Both the position numbers and the translations under genes were made by a program. Shown here piece by piece: positions 1 through 7,090 of a DNA stretch of 19,227 nt. How positions within the stretch are numbered: the stretch's first letter is position 1; every line of letters begins with the position of its first letter. The stretch comes from Armatimonadota bacterium (GTDB lineage: Bacteria; Armatimonadota; Fimbriimonadia; Fimbriimonadales; Fimbriimonadaceae). The notes below the pieces were generated by a model. It ran no database searches. It was not told the DNA's origin and saw only the letters and a list, made by a program, of their open reading frames with translations. The stretch is from assembly GCA_023392285.1 (NCBI GenBank), contig JAEVZK010000151.1, forward strand, positions 1 to 19,227, in the 5' to 3' direction.

Positions 1-1197
1 TTCGATGTTCACAGGTCCGTACTTGAGCCACGGCACAAGCCGCTCCATCGGATGAAAGGGCTCGGGATACGGCGCAGCCAATCCTTCGTCGAGTAGGTCG
101 ATGAAGGTTCTCGTGCTGCGATCGGGGGAACTCGTCACCAGCAGCGACGGATCGTCAGAAGACATCGTGCCGCTCGGAGATGGATTTTGCACGCTATCGG
201 TGAGCGGTCTGAGTTCATCTAAGTAGCGACGCGGAGGATCTCCCCACAAGTGCTCTGAGAAGAAGGCAAGACAGCTCTCGCGCATTCGCCGGTTGTAATC
301 CGCGCCACCCTCGAAGGATTCGTAGGACACGGCACCTTCTGCCTTCGCGCCTCGATAGCACTGCCGGAGCTTTTCGGCAGTACGTTCCACATCGGCCGGG
401 ACATTGCGCGCATCTTCAGCCGCCGCCCCCAACCAGATGGGCTTTGGACAAGCGAGCTCCAAAACATCGGAAAAGTCACCAGCCAGAGCCAATCCCCCGA
501 TTCCAAGCTGTGATGCAGCTTCAAGACTTCCCTTCTCCATAGTGCCTAAAGAACATGGAAACGCCGCCGCCTTGATGCGAGGATCGAGCACAAATGCAAA
601 TGCCCCGGCAACTCCCCCGTCACCGTCGCCTGTAATTCCCACGCGGTCAAAGTCTAAGTCGGTACGAACTTGCACCGCGTCCAGGCCTCGGATCAAATCC
701 CAGGCGTAAACCCCCACCCAAGGGGATCCCATCAGCAGGTCGTTACCACCCGGCGATCCGATTCCGCCGCGCTCATCGAGCGAGAGATCGTCTCCGAACG
801 ATCCAGGCGCATCGACAATCAGGGTGGCAAACCCGCGCAGCGCAAAGCTAATACCCCTTGCTTGAGCTGCAGGATTCGCCTTCTTTCCTTTCCAAATTCC
901 ATGCGAGGAAATAATCAAAGGGGCTGGTGAGGTTTGATCGGGAAGATAGAGGTGGGCGGTCACCAGTAGACCCGGCTGTGACTCGTACCGCAGCTTTTCG
1001 ATGCGGAACCCCTCTCCCTGAAGAGTTCCGGTAACGAAGGCGCGAAGATCCGTTCTCGCAGGCTCCGGCCACAGGTTGAGGCTCCTTTGAAGCTGAATTC
1101 TTCTCTCTGCCTTCACAGTGTCGGTCTCGCCGCGTTTGGAGGACGCCAGATCCTTTACACGGCCTTCTAGCAAGCGGTTAATTGTCGCCGAATCCAC
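1..1197 (-). CDS. Alpha/beta-hydrolase-fold protein, triad apparently lost, 3' end outside window
   Basis: This minus-strand frame is open for 399 codons from a GTG at 1197 to the left edge, so the C-terminus is missing. An in-frame TAG lies upstream of 1197, and GTG at 1200 is the only other early start. There is no early ATG, so ATG-only gene calling would miss it. The protein resembles the acetyl-xylan-esterase/dienelactone-hydrolase type of alpha/beta hydrolases: a SSHG oxyanion strand, then IVDAPG, then the nucleophile-elbow region, then a GGxDYNRRMRE block just before the last fold helix. The elbow reads GITGDGDGG (G190-G195), with Gly192 where GxSxG enzymes have Ser. The usual GGH reads GGA (Ala299), so the His is also gone. 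An acidic residue survives in GAAAEDARNV. The fold is fairly sure. Loss of activity is inferred from these substitutions. The substrate is unknown, and no signal peptide is evident. Confidence 0.82.
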   Translation of the reverse strand, partial: MDSATINRLLEGRVKDLASSKRGETDTVKAERRIQLQRSLNLWPEPARTDLRAFVTGTLQGEGFRIEKLRYESQPGLLVTAHLYLPDQTSPAPLIISSHGIWKGKKANPAAQARGISFALRGFATLIVDAPGSFGDDLSLDERGGIGSPGGNDLLMGSPWVGVYAWDLIRGLDAVQVRTDLDFDRVGITGDGDGGVAGAFAFVLDPRIKAAAFPCSLGTMEKGSLEAASQLGIGGLALAGDFSDVLELACPKPIWLGAAAEDARNVPADVERTAEKLRQCYRGAKAEGAVSYESFEGGADYNRRMRESCLAFFSEHLWGDPPRRYLDELRPLTDSVQNPSPSGTMSSDDPSLLVTSSPDRSTRTFIDLLDEGLAAPYPEPFHPMERLVPWLKYGPVNIE

Positions 1198-1203
1198 CAC
1201 GAG

Positions 1204-1209
1204 AGAATA
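1204..1209 (-). promoter_or_regulatory. -10-like box for a leaderless start
   Basis: On the minus strand, TATTCT lies six bases before the GTG at 1197. That spacing puts the expected transcription start at the start codon itself, and no Shine-Dalgarno sequence precedes the GTG. The same layout occurs before the genes at 6056 and 18414. I saw no convincing -35 box. This is inferred from spacing only. Confidence 0.4.
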
Positions 1210-1265
1210 GCGGATTGGAACATGGCGGCACTAGTGCCCTGCCTAAAGGGTGGAGCGGAAATTTC

Positions 1266-1586
1266 ATGAATGACACTTCACTTTTCACCAATGTCGCTTG
1301 GATCTTCGTGGCAGCAATGACGCTGGTCGGACTCGGTCTGTTGTTCGTTCGGGCGACAAACATCGAGAGACCGAATTTAGTGGCGGCGGGGACGCTCGCC
1401 TTTTGTGCAATTGCGGCAATTGTGCTACTCAAAGGATCCGCTGCCTCAGGCGCCGGCTTGATGTGGGGTGCCATTGCCTTGAGTCTGTTTGGATTCATCT
1501 CGTTTAGAGTGATAGACGCCATTATGGGACCACGCGCAAAGCTGCACCACGATAATGCAACTCTTGACGCGGAGCTCAGCGACTAG
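1266..1586 (+). CDS. Small three-helix membrane protein, unknown function
   Basis: This encodes 106 residues beginning MNDTSLFTNV. I chose the ATG at 1266 because a GGAG lies about ten bases upstream. An earlier in-frame start at 1182 would overlap the divergent hydrolase gene and add a poorly hydrophobic extension. Three hydrophobic stretches (about residues 10-28, 38-56 and 65-82) suggest an integral inner-membrane protein. A polar tail ends in acidic residues (DAELSD). I recognise no family motif. It lies 66 bases upstream of another small membrane-protein gene of similar size and layout, so the two may form one transcript with the glutaredoxin-like gene that follows. Confidence 0.72.
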   Translation: MNDTSLFTNVAWIFVAAMTLVGLGLLFVRATNIERPNLVAAGTLAFCAIAAIVLLKGSAASGAGLMWGAIALSLFGFISFRVIDAIMGPRAKLHHDNATLDAELSD

Positions 1587-1652
1587 GAACATTTCGAGAC
1601 AGACGCCAGCCGAAATAAACACCCTTACAGGATTCGTTTTTGGGAGAGCACG

Positions 1653-1952
1653 ATGAATGTCCTTATTTGTATTTCGCTTCTCGTCATGTTGATCATGATG
1701 TATGTGGGGCTATATTTCGTCACGGAACATAACGCGCAGAGTCGGATCACCGGCATATGCACACTCTTCTGGGTTGGAATCGCCTCTTATCTGCTGATCA
1801 GCCAGTTTCTTCTTTCTCGCGAGCAGACGTCGTATAGTTTGTTCACGATCACAGTTCTCAGCACGGTCGGCTTCATCGTTGGGAAGACGATCGCTGTTCT
1901 CTGGGAACCGGATCGTTCGCAAAACACCTGGACTGGAGATCGCAAGTTTTGA
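1653..1952 (+). CDS. Small membrane protein, unknown function
   Basis: This encodes 99 residues, starting at an ATG preceded by a good Shine-Dalgarno sequence (GGGAGAG). Three hydrophobic segments (about residues 2-24, 31-52 and 61-83) predict an integral membrane protein. The C-terminal tail is short and charged (EPDRSQNTWTGDRKF). Its TGA stop overlaps the TTG start of the next gene by four bases, so translation of the two is probably coupled. The family is not recognised. The overlap is the only clue to a role, and it points to a link with thiol chemistry. Confidence 0.75.
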   Translation: MNVLICISLLVMLIMMYVGLYFVTEHNAQSRITGICTLFWVGIASYLLISQFLLSREQTSYSLFTITVLSTVGFIVGKTIAVLWEPDRSQNTWTGDRKF

Positions 1953-2221
1953 ACATTCGCTTCTATGGCAGCCGCAACTGCGAGGACTCCGAGCGTTCAG
2001 GTGCATTCCTAGATAAGCTCGGACTCCCCTTTGAGTTCATCGACGTCGATCACGATCAAAGCGCAGCGGAGTACGCCAGCAGCTTAAACCACGGTCACCT
2101 GAAAACACCAACGATCGTATTTGGAGATCACGTGGTGGTCGAGCCGTCGGACGAAGAGTTGGGCAAAGAGCTTCGCCATGCCGGAATTTACCCGCCATCG
2201 CCTGAGCTGAAGATCGTTTAA
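1949..2221 (+). CDS. Glutaredoxin-like protein, CxxS type
   Basis: This encodes 90 residues with a thioredoxin-like fold. The first strand NIRFYGSRNC is followed by the redox motif CEDS (a CxxS, monothiol-type centre near residue 11). The cis-proline motif TPTIVF comes near residue 54, and a final helix follows after EPSDEEL. Known relatives (glutaredoxin/NrdH-like proteins) reduce disulfides or act on glutathionylated or low-molecular-weight thiol targets. The start is TTG, chosen because it gives the normal N-terminal strand and has GGAGAT about ten bases upstream. It overlaps the preceding membrane-protein gene by four bases. The specific partner is unknown. With only one cysteine in the motif, a mixed-disulfide mechanism is more likely than a dithiol one. 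Confidence 0.82.
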   Translation: MNIRFYGSRNCEDSERSGAFLDKLGLPFEFIDVDHDQSAAEYASSLNHGHLKTPTIVFGDHVVVEPSDEELGKELRHAGIYPPSPELKIV

Positions 2222-2241
2222 GGGTATGTTAACCTGCATCC

Positions 2242-2757
2242 ATGCCTCTCGAAACGCTCCTCTCCGCTCAGCAAATCAGCGATAAAATTTCGGAATTAGC
2301 GGCCAAGATCAGGGCTGCCTATGGAGACGAAGGGGTCATTCTCGTTGGAATTCTCAAAGGTTCTTACCTGTTCCTGGCTGATCTCGCCCGGGCCCTCGGA
2401 GAAAACGTCCAAATTGATTTCGCTCAGACGTCGAGCTACGGTTCGGGCAAGTCCTCGAGCGGAGTTGTGCAAATTCGTAAAGATTTAGATATCAATATCG
2501 AAGGACGCAACGTCTTAATTGTTGAAGACATCGTTGACACGGGAATCACCCTCAACCATCTGCGCGAGCTGTGGTCCACCCGTAAACCCAAGAGCTTGAA
2601 AGTGTGCGCGCTGCTATCGAAGCCGGACGCTCGAAAAGTAAATACACCGGTTGAATACGTTGGCTTTGAAATTCCCAACCAATTTGTGGTAGGATATGGA
2701 TTAGATCACGACGAGAAGTTTCGAAATCTTCCGTACATCGCGATTCTTCGCGAGTAA
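2242..2757 (+). CDS. hpt: Hypoxanthine phosphoribosyltransferase
   Basis: This 171-residue cytoplasmic purine-salvage enzyme joins hypoxanthine or guanine to PRPP, giving IMP or GMP. The class I phosphoribosyltransferase landmarks are all present. LKGS (38-41) is the loop that contacts pyrophosphate. SSYGSG (64-69) lies on the flexible loop, and VEDIVDTG (94-101) is the PRPP-binding motif with its paired acidic residues. The base-binding hood comes late (VGYGLDHDEKFRNLPYI). The length is normal for bacterial Hpt. The gene starts 20 bases after the glutaredoxin-like gene without a clear Shine-Dalgarno sequence. TAACCT at 2230-2235 lies six bases before the ATG and might act as a -10 box. Confidence 0.96.
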   Translation: MPLETLLSAQQISDKISELAAKIRAAYGDEGVILVGILKGSYLFLADLARALGENVQIDFAQTSSYGSGKSSSGVVQIRKDLDINIEGRNVLIVEDIVDTGITLNHLRELWSTRKPKSLKVCALLSKPDARKVNTPVEYVGFEIPNQFVVGYGLDHDEKFRNLPYIAILRE

Positions 2758-2851
2758 GTGATTTCCCCAAGTTCAGCCGCAAGGCTTTAAATCTCACCAG
2801 TATGGTTCTGGCACACAGCTATCTACAAAGATTGCCCTTTTCAGGAGCACT

Positions 2852-4234
2852 ATGACGCATCAGTTTCGTCCTCGCAAAGATGGAGGCGGCGGACCTCGCC
2901 GTCGCGGGCGCAGTCGAGGCGCCGAAGGCCTGCCCAAGCAAGATCAGAGCGATCTTGAGGGTCTTCCAGAAATCGACTATAACTACTTCGATCAAAAGAC
3001 CCCTGCTGAGCTGCTCAAGCTCGCCAAGGCGGCCAAACTTTCCCCCAACCTGCTCCGCAACGAGCTTATTGAACAGCTGCTGGAGAAGACGAATGCCGAG
3101 CATGAGGCGATCTACGCCCGCGGCATCCTTGAGATTCTGAATGATGGCTGGGGCTTCTTGCGGCGCGAGAATTACCAGCCGTCAAATCAAGACGTCTACG
3201 TCAGCCAATCGCAGGTAAAGCGCTTCGGACTGAGGGCTGGGGATACCGTCTACGGACAGGTACGACAGCCGAAGGAAGGCGAGAAATACCAAGGGATGCT
3301 GAGAGTGGAAAGCGTCAACGGCTTCGGCACGGCATCCGAAGAGATGCAGCGTCGAAAGAACTTCGACGAGCTGACACCGCTTTATCCGAACGAAGAGCTC
3401 CAGATGGAGACTCTTTCCGATAACATTCCTGCTCGTATCGTCGACTTGATTTCACCCATCGGTAAGGGGCAGCGCGCCCTGATCGTTTCTCCGCCAAAAG
3501 CCGGAAAGACGACGATGATGAAGACGATCGCGAACTCGATCACCGCCAATCATCCTGAGGTTTATCTGATGGTTCTGCTCGTAGACGAGCGACCGGAAGA
3601 AGTTACGGATATGCGTCGCTCGGTTCGGGGTCAAGTCATCTCGTCCACATTCGATGAACCAGCGGAGAACCATATGCGCGTCGCCGAGCTTTGCCTCGAA
3701 CAAGCAAAGCGACTCGTCGAAACTGGGCGCGACGTTGTCATCGTGCTCGATTCGCTGACCCGCCTCTCGCGCGCTTCGAACTTAACGATCAACCCTTCGG
3801 GCCGCACCCTTACCGGCGGTTTGGATCCGTCCGCGCTTTATCGCCCCCGTCGATTCTTTGGAGCGGCTCGAAACATCGAGGAAGGCGGGTCGCTCACGAT
3901 CGTCGCCTCTGTTCTGGTCGATACCGGATCGAAGATGGACGAATCGATTTTTGAAGAGCTTAAGGGTACGGGCAACAGCGAGATCGTTCTCGATCGCGAG
4001 CTGTCGGAACGAAGAATTTGGCCGGCCATCGATGTTCGACGATCTTCTACGCGCCACGAAGAGCTTCTATTCAGCAAAGAAGAGCTCGAAGGAGTGGTTC
4101 AGCTACGACGCCTCATGGCCAAAGAGCAGAACAGCGTTGAAGCTACGGATCAGTTGATTAAGCTGCTCAAACGAACTCCAACGAACAATGCATTCCTTGA
4201 AAGCGTCATTGCACGTACAAAGGCCACCGTTTAA
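2852..4234 (+). CDS. rho: Transcription termination factor Rho
   Basis: This 460-residue protein is a hexameric RNA-dependent ATPase that pulls nascent RNA out of RNA polymerase. The first 24 residues are a basic Gly/Arg-rich tail (RRRGRSRG). A Rho N-terminal helical domain follows (about 50-85), then the cold-shock-like RNA-binding domain (ILEILNDGWGFLR to about 160), then the RecA-type motor. Walker A is SPPKAGKTT (213-221). Walker B is DVVIVLDSLTR (294-304). The Q-loop/R-loop region TGGLDPSALYRPRRFFGAAR and the C-terminal GTGN block are intact. The start ATG has GGAGC seven bases upstream. It stands in its own 93-base gap after hpt, so it probably has its own promoter, which I could not place with confidence. 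Confidence 0.98.
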   Translation: MTHQFRPRKDGGGGPRRRGRSRGAEGLPKQDQSDLEGLPEIDYNYFDQKTPAELLKLAKAAKLSPNLLRNELIEQLLEKTNAEHEAIYARGILEILNDGWGFLRRENYQPSNQDVYVSQSQVKRFGLRAGDTVYGQVRQPKEGEKYQGMLRVESVNGFGTASEEMQRRKNFDELTPLYPNEELQMETLSDNIPARIVDLISPIGKGQRALIVSPPKAGKTTMMKTIANSITANHPEVYLMVLLVDERPEEVTDMRRSVRGQVISSTFDEPAENHMRVAELCLEQAKRLVETGRDVVIVLDSLTRLSRASNLTINPSGRTLTGGLDPSALYRPRRFFGAARNIEEGGSLTIVASVLVDTGSKMDESIFEELKGTGNSEIVLDRELSERRIWPAIDVRRSSTRHEELLFSKEELEGVVQLRRLMAKEQNSVEATDQLIKLLKRTPTNNAFLESVIARTKATV

Positions 4235-4235
4235 G

Positions 4236-4257
4236 AAGGTGGGCGATTGCCCGCCTT
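4236..4257 (+). terminator. Hairpin directly after rho
   Basis: Two bases after the rho stop codon, a nine-base stem (AAGGTGGGC / GCCCGCCTT, one G-U pair) closes on a GATT loop. Only a short T run follows, so it is an imperfect intrinsic terminator. It could instead stabilise the 3' end of rho mRNA or partly attenuate transcription into the DUF151 gene 24 bases further on. Confidence 0.45.
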
Positions 4258-4280
4258 TGAAATCTCGGTAAGGTTTAACT

Positions 4281-4787
4281 ATGCCAGAAGAATTGCCAGA
4301 AGGGGAAGGTCCCGAAGATCTCGATCTTCCACCATCATTTTTCCCCCTCGAAGGCGGGGGCACCTTTCGCGAATCCGGCAACATGGGCGAACTCGTGCCG
4401 GTCAACGTAGTCGGAATTTTCGCAGCCGAATCGAACGGCAATTCCTCCCGATTCGTTTTGGTCACCGATGGAGAGCGCAAGCTCCCGATCCTCATCGGAG
4501 GGTTCGAAGCCACCGCCATTACCTTGCCGATCGAAGGCACTCGACCCGACCGCCCGCTCACGCACGACCTGATTCGCAATATCCTTGACCGGCTTGAGAC
4601 CACCCTTGACCGGGTTGTGATCGATGATATTTGGAACGGCATCTATTACGCAAAACTCTATCTCCGTCGTGGCAAAGAAGAGATGGAAATAGACGCGCGT
4701 CCAAGTGACGCGATCGCTCTAGCTGTGAGGTTCAACGCGGACATCTATGTCGCGGACGGAATCTTAGATCAAGGCTTGGAAGACTAG
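4281..4787 (+). CDS. Bifunctional nuclease (DUF151/BFN) domain protein
   Basis: This encodes 168 residues. An acidic, proline-rich N-terminal tail (about 1-35) precedes a single BFN/DUF151 domain. The family pattern is clear: ILIGGFEATAI, then RPLTHDLIRNIL, then LDRVVIDDI, then YYAKLYLR, then EIDARPSDAIALAVR with its conserved Arg-Pro-Ser-Asp. Plant BFN members have been described as nucleases. The role in bacteria is poorly defined, so I keep the family name. The start ATG follows TAAGG. The gene comes 46 bases after rho, separated by the hairpin, and may be co-transcribed with it. It lacks the UVR-like C-terminal extension seen in some family members. Confidence 0.9.
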   Translation: MPEELPEGEGPEDLDLPPSFFPLEGGGTFRESGNMGELVPVNVVGIFAAESNGNSSRFVLVTDGERKLPILIGGFEATAITLPIEGTRPDRPLTHDLIRNILDRLETTLDRVVIDDIWNGIYYAKLYLRRGKEEMEIDARPSDAIALAVRFNADIYVADGILDQGLED

Positions 4788-4852
4788 AATTTTCTTCCAG
4801 CTGCCTAGGATTTCGATGTCGCGGCGGTTATGAGGTAGAACCCTACAGTTCC

Positions 4853-5560
4853 ATGAGCATGCTCGACATCCAAGGCATCAATGTCTACTACGGCGCTATC
4901 CATGCCCTCGAAGACGTGACCATTTCCGTCAACGAGGGTGAGATCGTCGCGATCATCGGCTCGAACGGCGCTGGGAAGAGCACGCTCCTGCGCACGATAA
5001 GCGGCTTACTCCGCCCCCGGAGTGGCACCATTAAGTTCCAAGGCGAGGAAATTCAGGATTGTGCTCCTCACGATATCGTGAAGATGGGCATTAGCCATTC
5101 ACCCGAGGGACGACGCATCTTCACGAACATGTCGGTCATCGAAAACCTACAGCTTGGCGCGTTCACTCGGAAGGACGCTGAGGTTCAGTCGGACATGGAT
5201 GAGATCATGCGCCGATTTCCTCGCTTGAAGGAACGGGTGAAGCAGAACTCGGGCACGCTCAGCGGAGGCGAGCAGCAAATGCTTGCAGTAGGTCGCGCGA
5301 TGATGTCACGCCCTAAGATCCTTCTCCTCGATGAGCCCTCTTTAGGACTCGCCCCTAACTTAGCCGCAGAAATCTTCCGAATCGTGCTCGATCTGAACAA
5401 AGACGGCACAACCGTGCTGCTGGTGGAACAGAACGCAAACCGAGCTCTCGAAATCGCTCATAGAGGATATGTTTTGGAGACCGGGTGCATCGTCCTGAGC
5501 GACACTGGCAAGGCTCTCCTTTCAAACCCGAAAGTCAAGGAAGCTTATCTGGGTGGCTAG
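4853..5560 (+). CDS. livF: ABC transporter ATP-binding protein, LivF type
   Basis: This 235-residue ATPase belongs to the branched-chain amino-acid (HAAT) importer family. Walker A is GSNGAGKST (36-44). The Q-loop region includes SHSPEGRRIF, a LivF hallmark. The signature is LSGGEQQMLAVGRAMM, followed by ILLLDEPSLGLAP (Walker B and D-loop) and VEQNA with the LivF-type Q in place of the usual switch His context. The end, VKEAYLGG, is typical of LivF. The start at 4853 is followed by a second ATG two codons later, and neither has a strong Shine-Dalgarno sequence. No LivG, permease or binding-protein gene lies beside it, so partners must be encoded elsewhere or it is an orphan. The related urea (UrtE) and amide importer ATPases look similar, so the substrate is not settled. 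Confidence 0.88.
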   Translation: MSMLDIQGINVYYGAIHALEDVTISVNEGEIVAIIGSNGAGKSTLLRTISGLLRPRSGTIKFQGEEIQDCAPHDIVKMGISHSPEGRRIFTNMSVIENLQLGAFTRKDAEVQSDMDEIMRRFPRLKERVKQNSGTLSGGEQQMLAVGRAMMSRPKILLLDEPSLGLAPNLAAEIFRIVLDLNKDGTTVLLVEQNANRALEIAHRGYVLETGCIVLSDTGKALLSNPKVKEAYLGG

Positions 5561-6014
5561 CGGCCCCTCTAAGACTCTTCACTTTGAAGATCTCCGTGAG
5601 GAGCGTATTCCTGCCATCCTGGAGATTGAAGCTCGAACCAATGGCTCTCCCTGGAGCGAACGCGCCTTTCACAACGAACTCCTGCATGAGGATCGGATTT
5701 TCATCGTCGCTTTGCTCGGTTCGGCGGTAGTTGGCTATGGGGGAGTTTGGTTGATCGTAGATGAGGCGCATGTGACCACCCTTGCGGTCGATGAATCCAG
5801 CCGTCGTCTTGGAGTTGGCGAAAAACTGATGCGGCAGCTACTGGAGCGGAGTCGCGGCAGGGGCATGACCTGTTCGACGCTTGAAGTTCGAGCTGGAAAT
5901 GAAGCCGCCATCAAACTTTATGAGAAACTTGGATACGTGCAAGTCGGCGTTCGCAAGGGCTACTACCCGGATAACAAAGAGGATGCAATCGTGATGTGGC
6001 TGTACAACCTTTAG
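5553..6014 (+). CDS. rimI: RimI-type ribosomal-protein-alanine N-acetyltransferase
   Basis: This 153-residue GNAT-fold enzyme probably transfers acetyl from acetyl-CoA to an N-terminal alpha-amino group, classically on ribosomal protein S18. Supporting features are SPWSERAFHNEL (32-43), the acetyl-CoA pyrophosphate loop RRLGVG (84-89) after strand TTLAVD, and the RimI-typical run LEVRAGNEAAIKLYEKLGY (110-128). RKGYYPDNKEDAIVM follows near the end. The start is GTG at 5553, which overlaps the livF stop by eight bases, with AAGGAAG about nine bases upstream. Translation is likely coupled to livF although the functions seem unrelated. The usual neighbour tsaB (tsaE/tsaD cluster) is absent. Confidence 0.92.
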   Translation: MASGPSKTLHFEDLREERIPAILEIEARTNGSPWSERAFHNELLHEDRIFIVALLGSAVVGYGGVWLIVDEAHVTTLAVDESSRRLGVGEKLMRQLLERSRGRGMTCSTLEVRAGNEAAIKLYEKLGYVQVGVRKGYYPDNKEDAIVMWLYNL

Positions 6015-6043
6015 GCGCGCTGCTGGCCCACCGCTCCAAACAG

Positions 6044-6049
6044 TAAACT
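6044..6049 (+). promoter_or_regulatory. -10-like box for a leaderless start
   Basis: TAAACT ends six bases before the GTG at 6056, so transcription would begin at the start codon. No Shine-Dalgarno sequence precedes the GTG. The same hexamer occurs seven bases before the GH127 gene at 18414. Inferred from the sequence alone. Confidence 0.4.
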
Positions 6050-6055
6050 GAACTT

Positions 6056-6271
6056 GTGGATCGAGAGAACCCAGAAGGCATTCTTCGAAGAGATTTAATT
6101 TGGGTTCTAAAGCGCCCAGACTTGGTGAAAACCGCAAGACGCATCCGCAAGTGTTTGCTTTGCCGACGGAATCAAGTCAACGAGGCTGGGCTCTGCGACC
6201 TCTGCACGGCAACCCTCGACGACCGGGAGAATGCCATTGTAGAACGGTGGATGCGCGGAGACGGCCCTTAG
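6056..6271 (+). CDS. Small zinc-ribbon protein, unknown function
   Basis: This encodes 71 residues from a GTG start. The N-terminal third is basic and helical (LIWVLKRPDLVKTARRIRK). A four-cysteine zinc-ribbon pattern follows: CLLC (33-36) and CDLC (47-50), ten residues apart, which would bind one Zn2+. It lacks a membrane segment. Its TAG stop abuts the ATG of the next gene with no bases between, which strongly suggests translational coupling. The family is not recognised. The basic helix and ribbon would suit nucleic-acid or protein binding, but nothing in the sequence decides this. It appears to have its own leaderless promoter. Confidence 0.7.
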   Translation: MDRENPEGILRRDLIWVLKRPDLVKTARRIRKCLLCRRNQVNEAGLCDLCTATLDDRENAIVERWMRGDGP

Positions 6272-7090
6272 ATGCTTTTCCTTTTCCTGCTGTTTGGAGT
6301 AGGAGTTGCAGTTGCTTTATATTTTCGACTGAAACCGGCACCGAATCGATATTTCTCTCTGAATGAGTATTGGGTGTACATTCCTTCCGCGAAGATGCCA
6401 CCTCAGGATGAGCTAATGACTCGCGTCTTGCGGGAAAACCCAGCCGGCTCCGTAATCGGGCCGAAAGAAGGCTTGTTGATGAGCGATATACGTCTTCATC
6501 TTGCCCTCGTCCTCAAGGCAAAGAATGCATACCTCTTCCGTCCCGACCTATTCGAAGAGCACATCGAACCAACGGCTGAGATTCTCCATAATCTTGCCCT
6601 TAGCCAGTCGTTGGTAAAGATCCGATATCTGTCCGAGGAGCCCCTTAAGAACCGTGCGAATCTGCAGCTGCTTCCCCACCTTGCCGCCGCGGCGGCACGC
6701 CTGGCTGATGGGAAGGTCATCTACGACACAGTAGCCGAACGGCTATACAATCTGGAGGCATTAGAAGCGGTGCTCTCCGATCATCGACAGCTGGACCAAC
6801 CTCAACTTCAAGTAAGCATCTTTTGGAAGCATGATGAGGAAGGCGTCTGGGCAGTAACTCGGGGTCTAAAAAAGATCGGCCTTCCGGAGCTTCGCACTAA
6901 GCGAATGGATTTGGATCAAAAGGTTCTAGTCACCTCGGTGATGAATTCGGTTGTGGAAGAGCTCTGGAAACGCGAAGAGTTACCAGACACGCTCACGGTG
7001 GCCGAATTCGGTGATCAATTTGAAATCCATTTTGAGGCTCCGAAATCGCTCGAATTCCTTGTTGAAATCAACCGGATTCAGACCTTATAA
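6272..7090 (+). CDS. Membrane-anchored protein of unknown function
   Basis: This encodes 272 residues. A single hydrophobic N-terminal segment (residues 1-17, MLFLFLLFGVGVAVALYF) followed by Arg/Lys suggests an uncleaved anchor. The rest is soluble and mixed alpha/beta, with an Ala-rich helix around 135-142. I recognise no catalytic motif. The ATG directly follows the stop of the zinc-ribbon gene (TAGATG), so the two proteins are probably made together. At its 3' end it converges on the DapA-like gene, and the two stop codons share the palindrome TTATAA (7085-7090). No terminator separates the two convergent genes. Confidence 0.75.
   Translation: MLFLFLLFGVGVAVALYFRLKPAPNRYFSLNEYWVYIPSAKMPPQDELMTRVLRENPAGSVIGPKEGLLMSDIRLHLALVLKAKNAYLFRPDLFEEHIEPTAEILHNLALSQSLVKIRYLSEEPLKNRANLQLLPHLAAAAARLADGKVIYDTVAERLYNLEALEAVLSDHRQLDQPQLQVSIFWKHDEEGVWAVTRGLKKIGLPELRTKRMDLDQKVLVTSVMNSVVEELWKREELPDTLTVAEFGDQFEIHFEAPKSLEFLVEINRIQTL

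Noticed and set aside
219..524. Minus-strand 101-codon frame inside the hydrolase region
   Set aside because: It is in a different frame from the hydrolase-like protein, whose long open frame and family motifs explain this DNA.
2758..2851. Possible sigma-54 promoter upstream of rho (GGCAC ... TGC)
   Set aside because: The spacing between the two elements is far too long for a -24/-12 promoter.
4103..4642. Minus-strand open frame of 179 codons opposite the end of rho and the DUF151 gene
   Set aside because: It is antisense to two conserved genes, and its Ser/Arg-rich composition is typical of a codon-phase shadow.
4777..4799. Inverted repeat TGGAAGA/TCTTCCA at the end of the DUF151 gene as a terminator
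   Set aside because: The stem is short and A/T-rich with a nine-base loop, it includes coding bases, and no T run follows.
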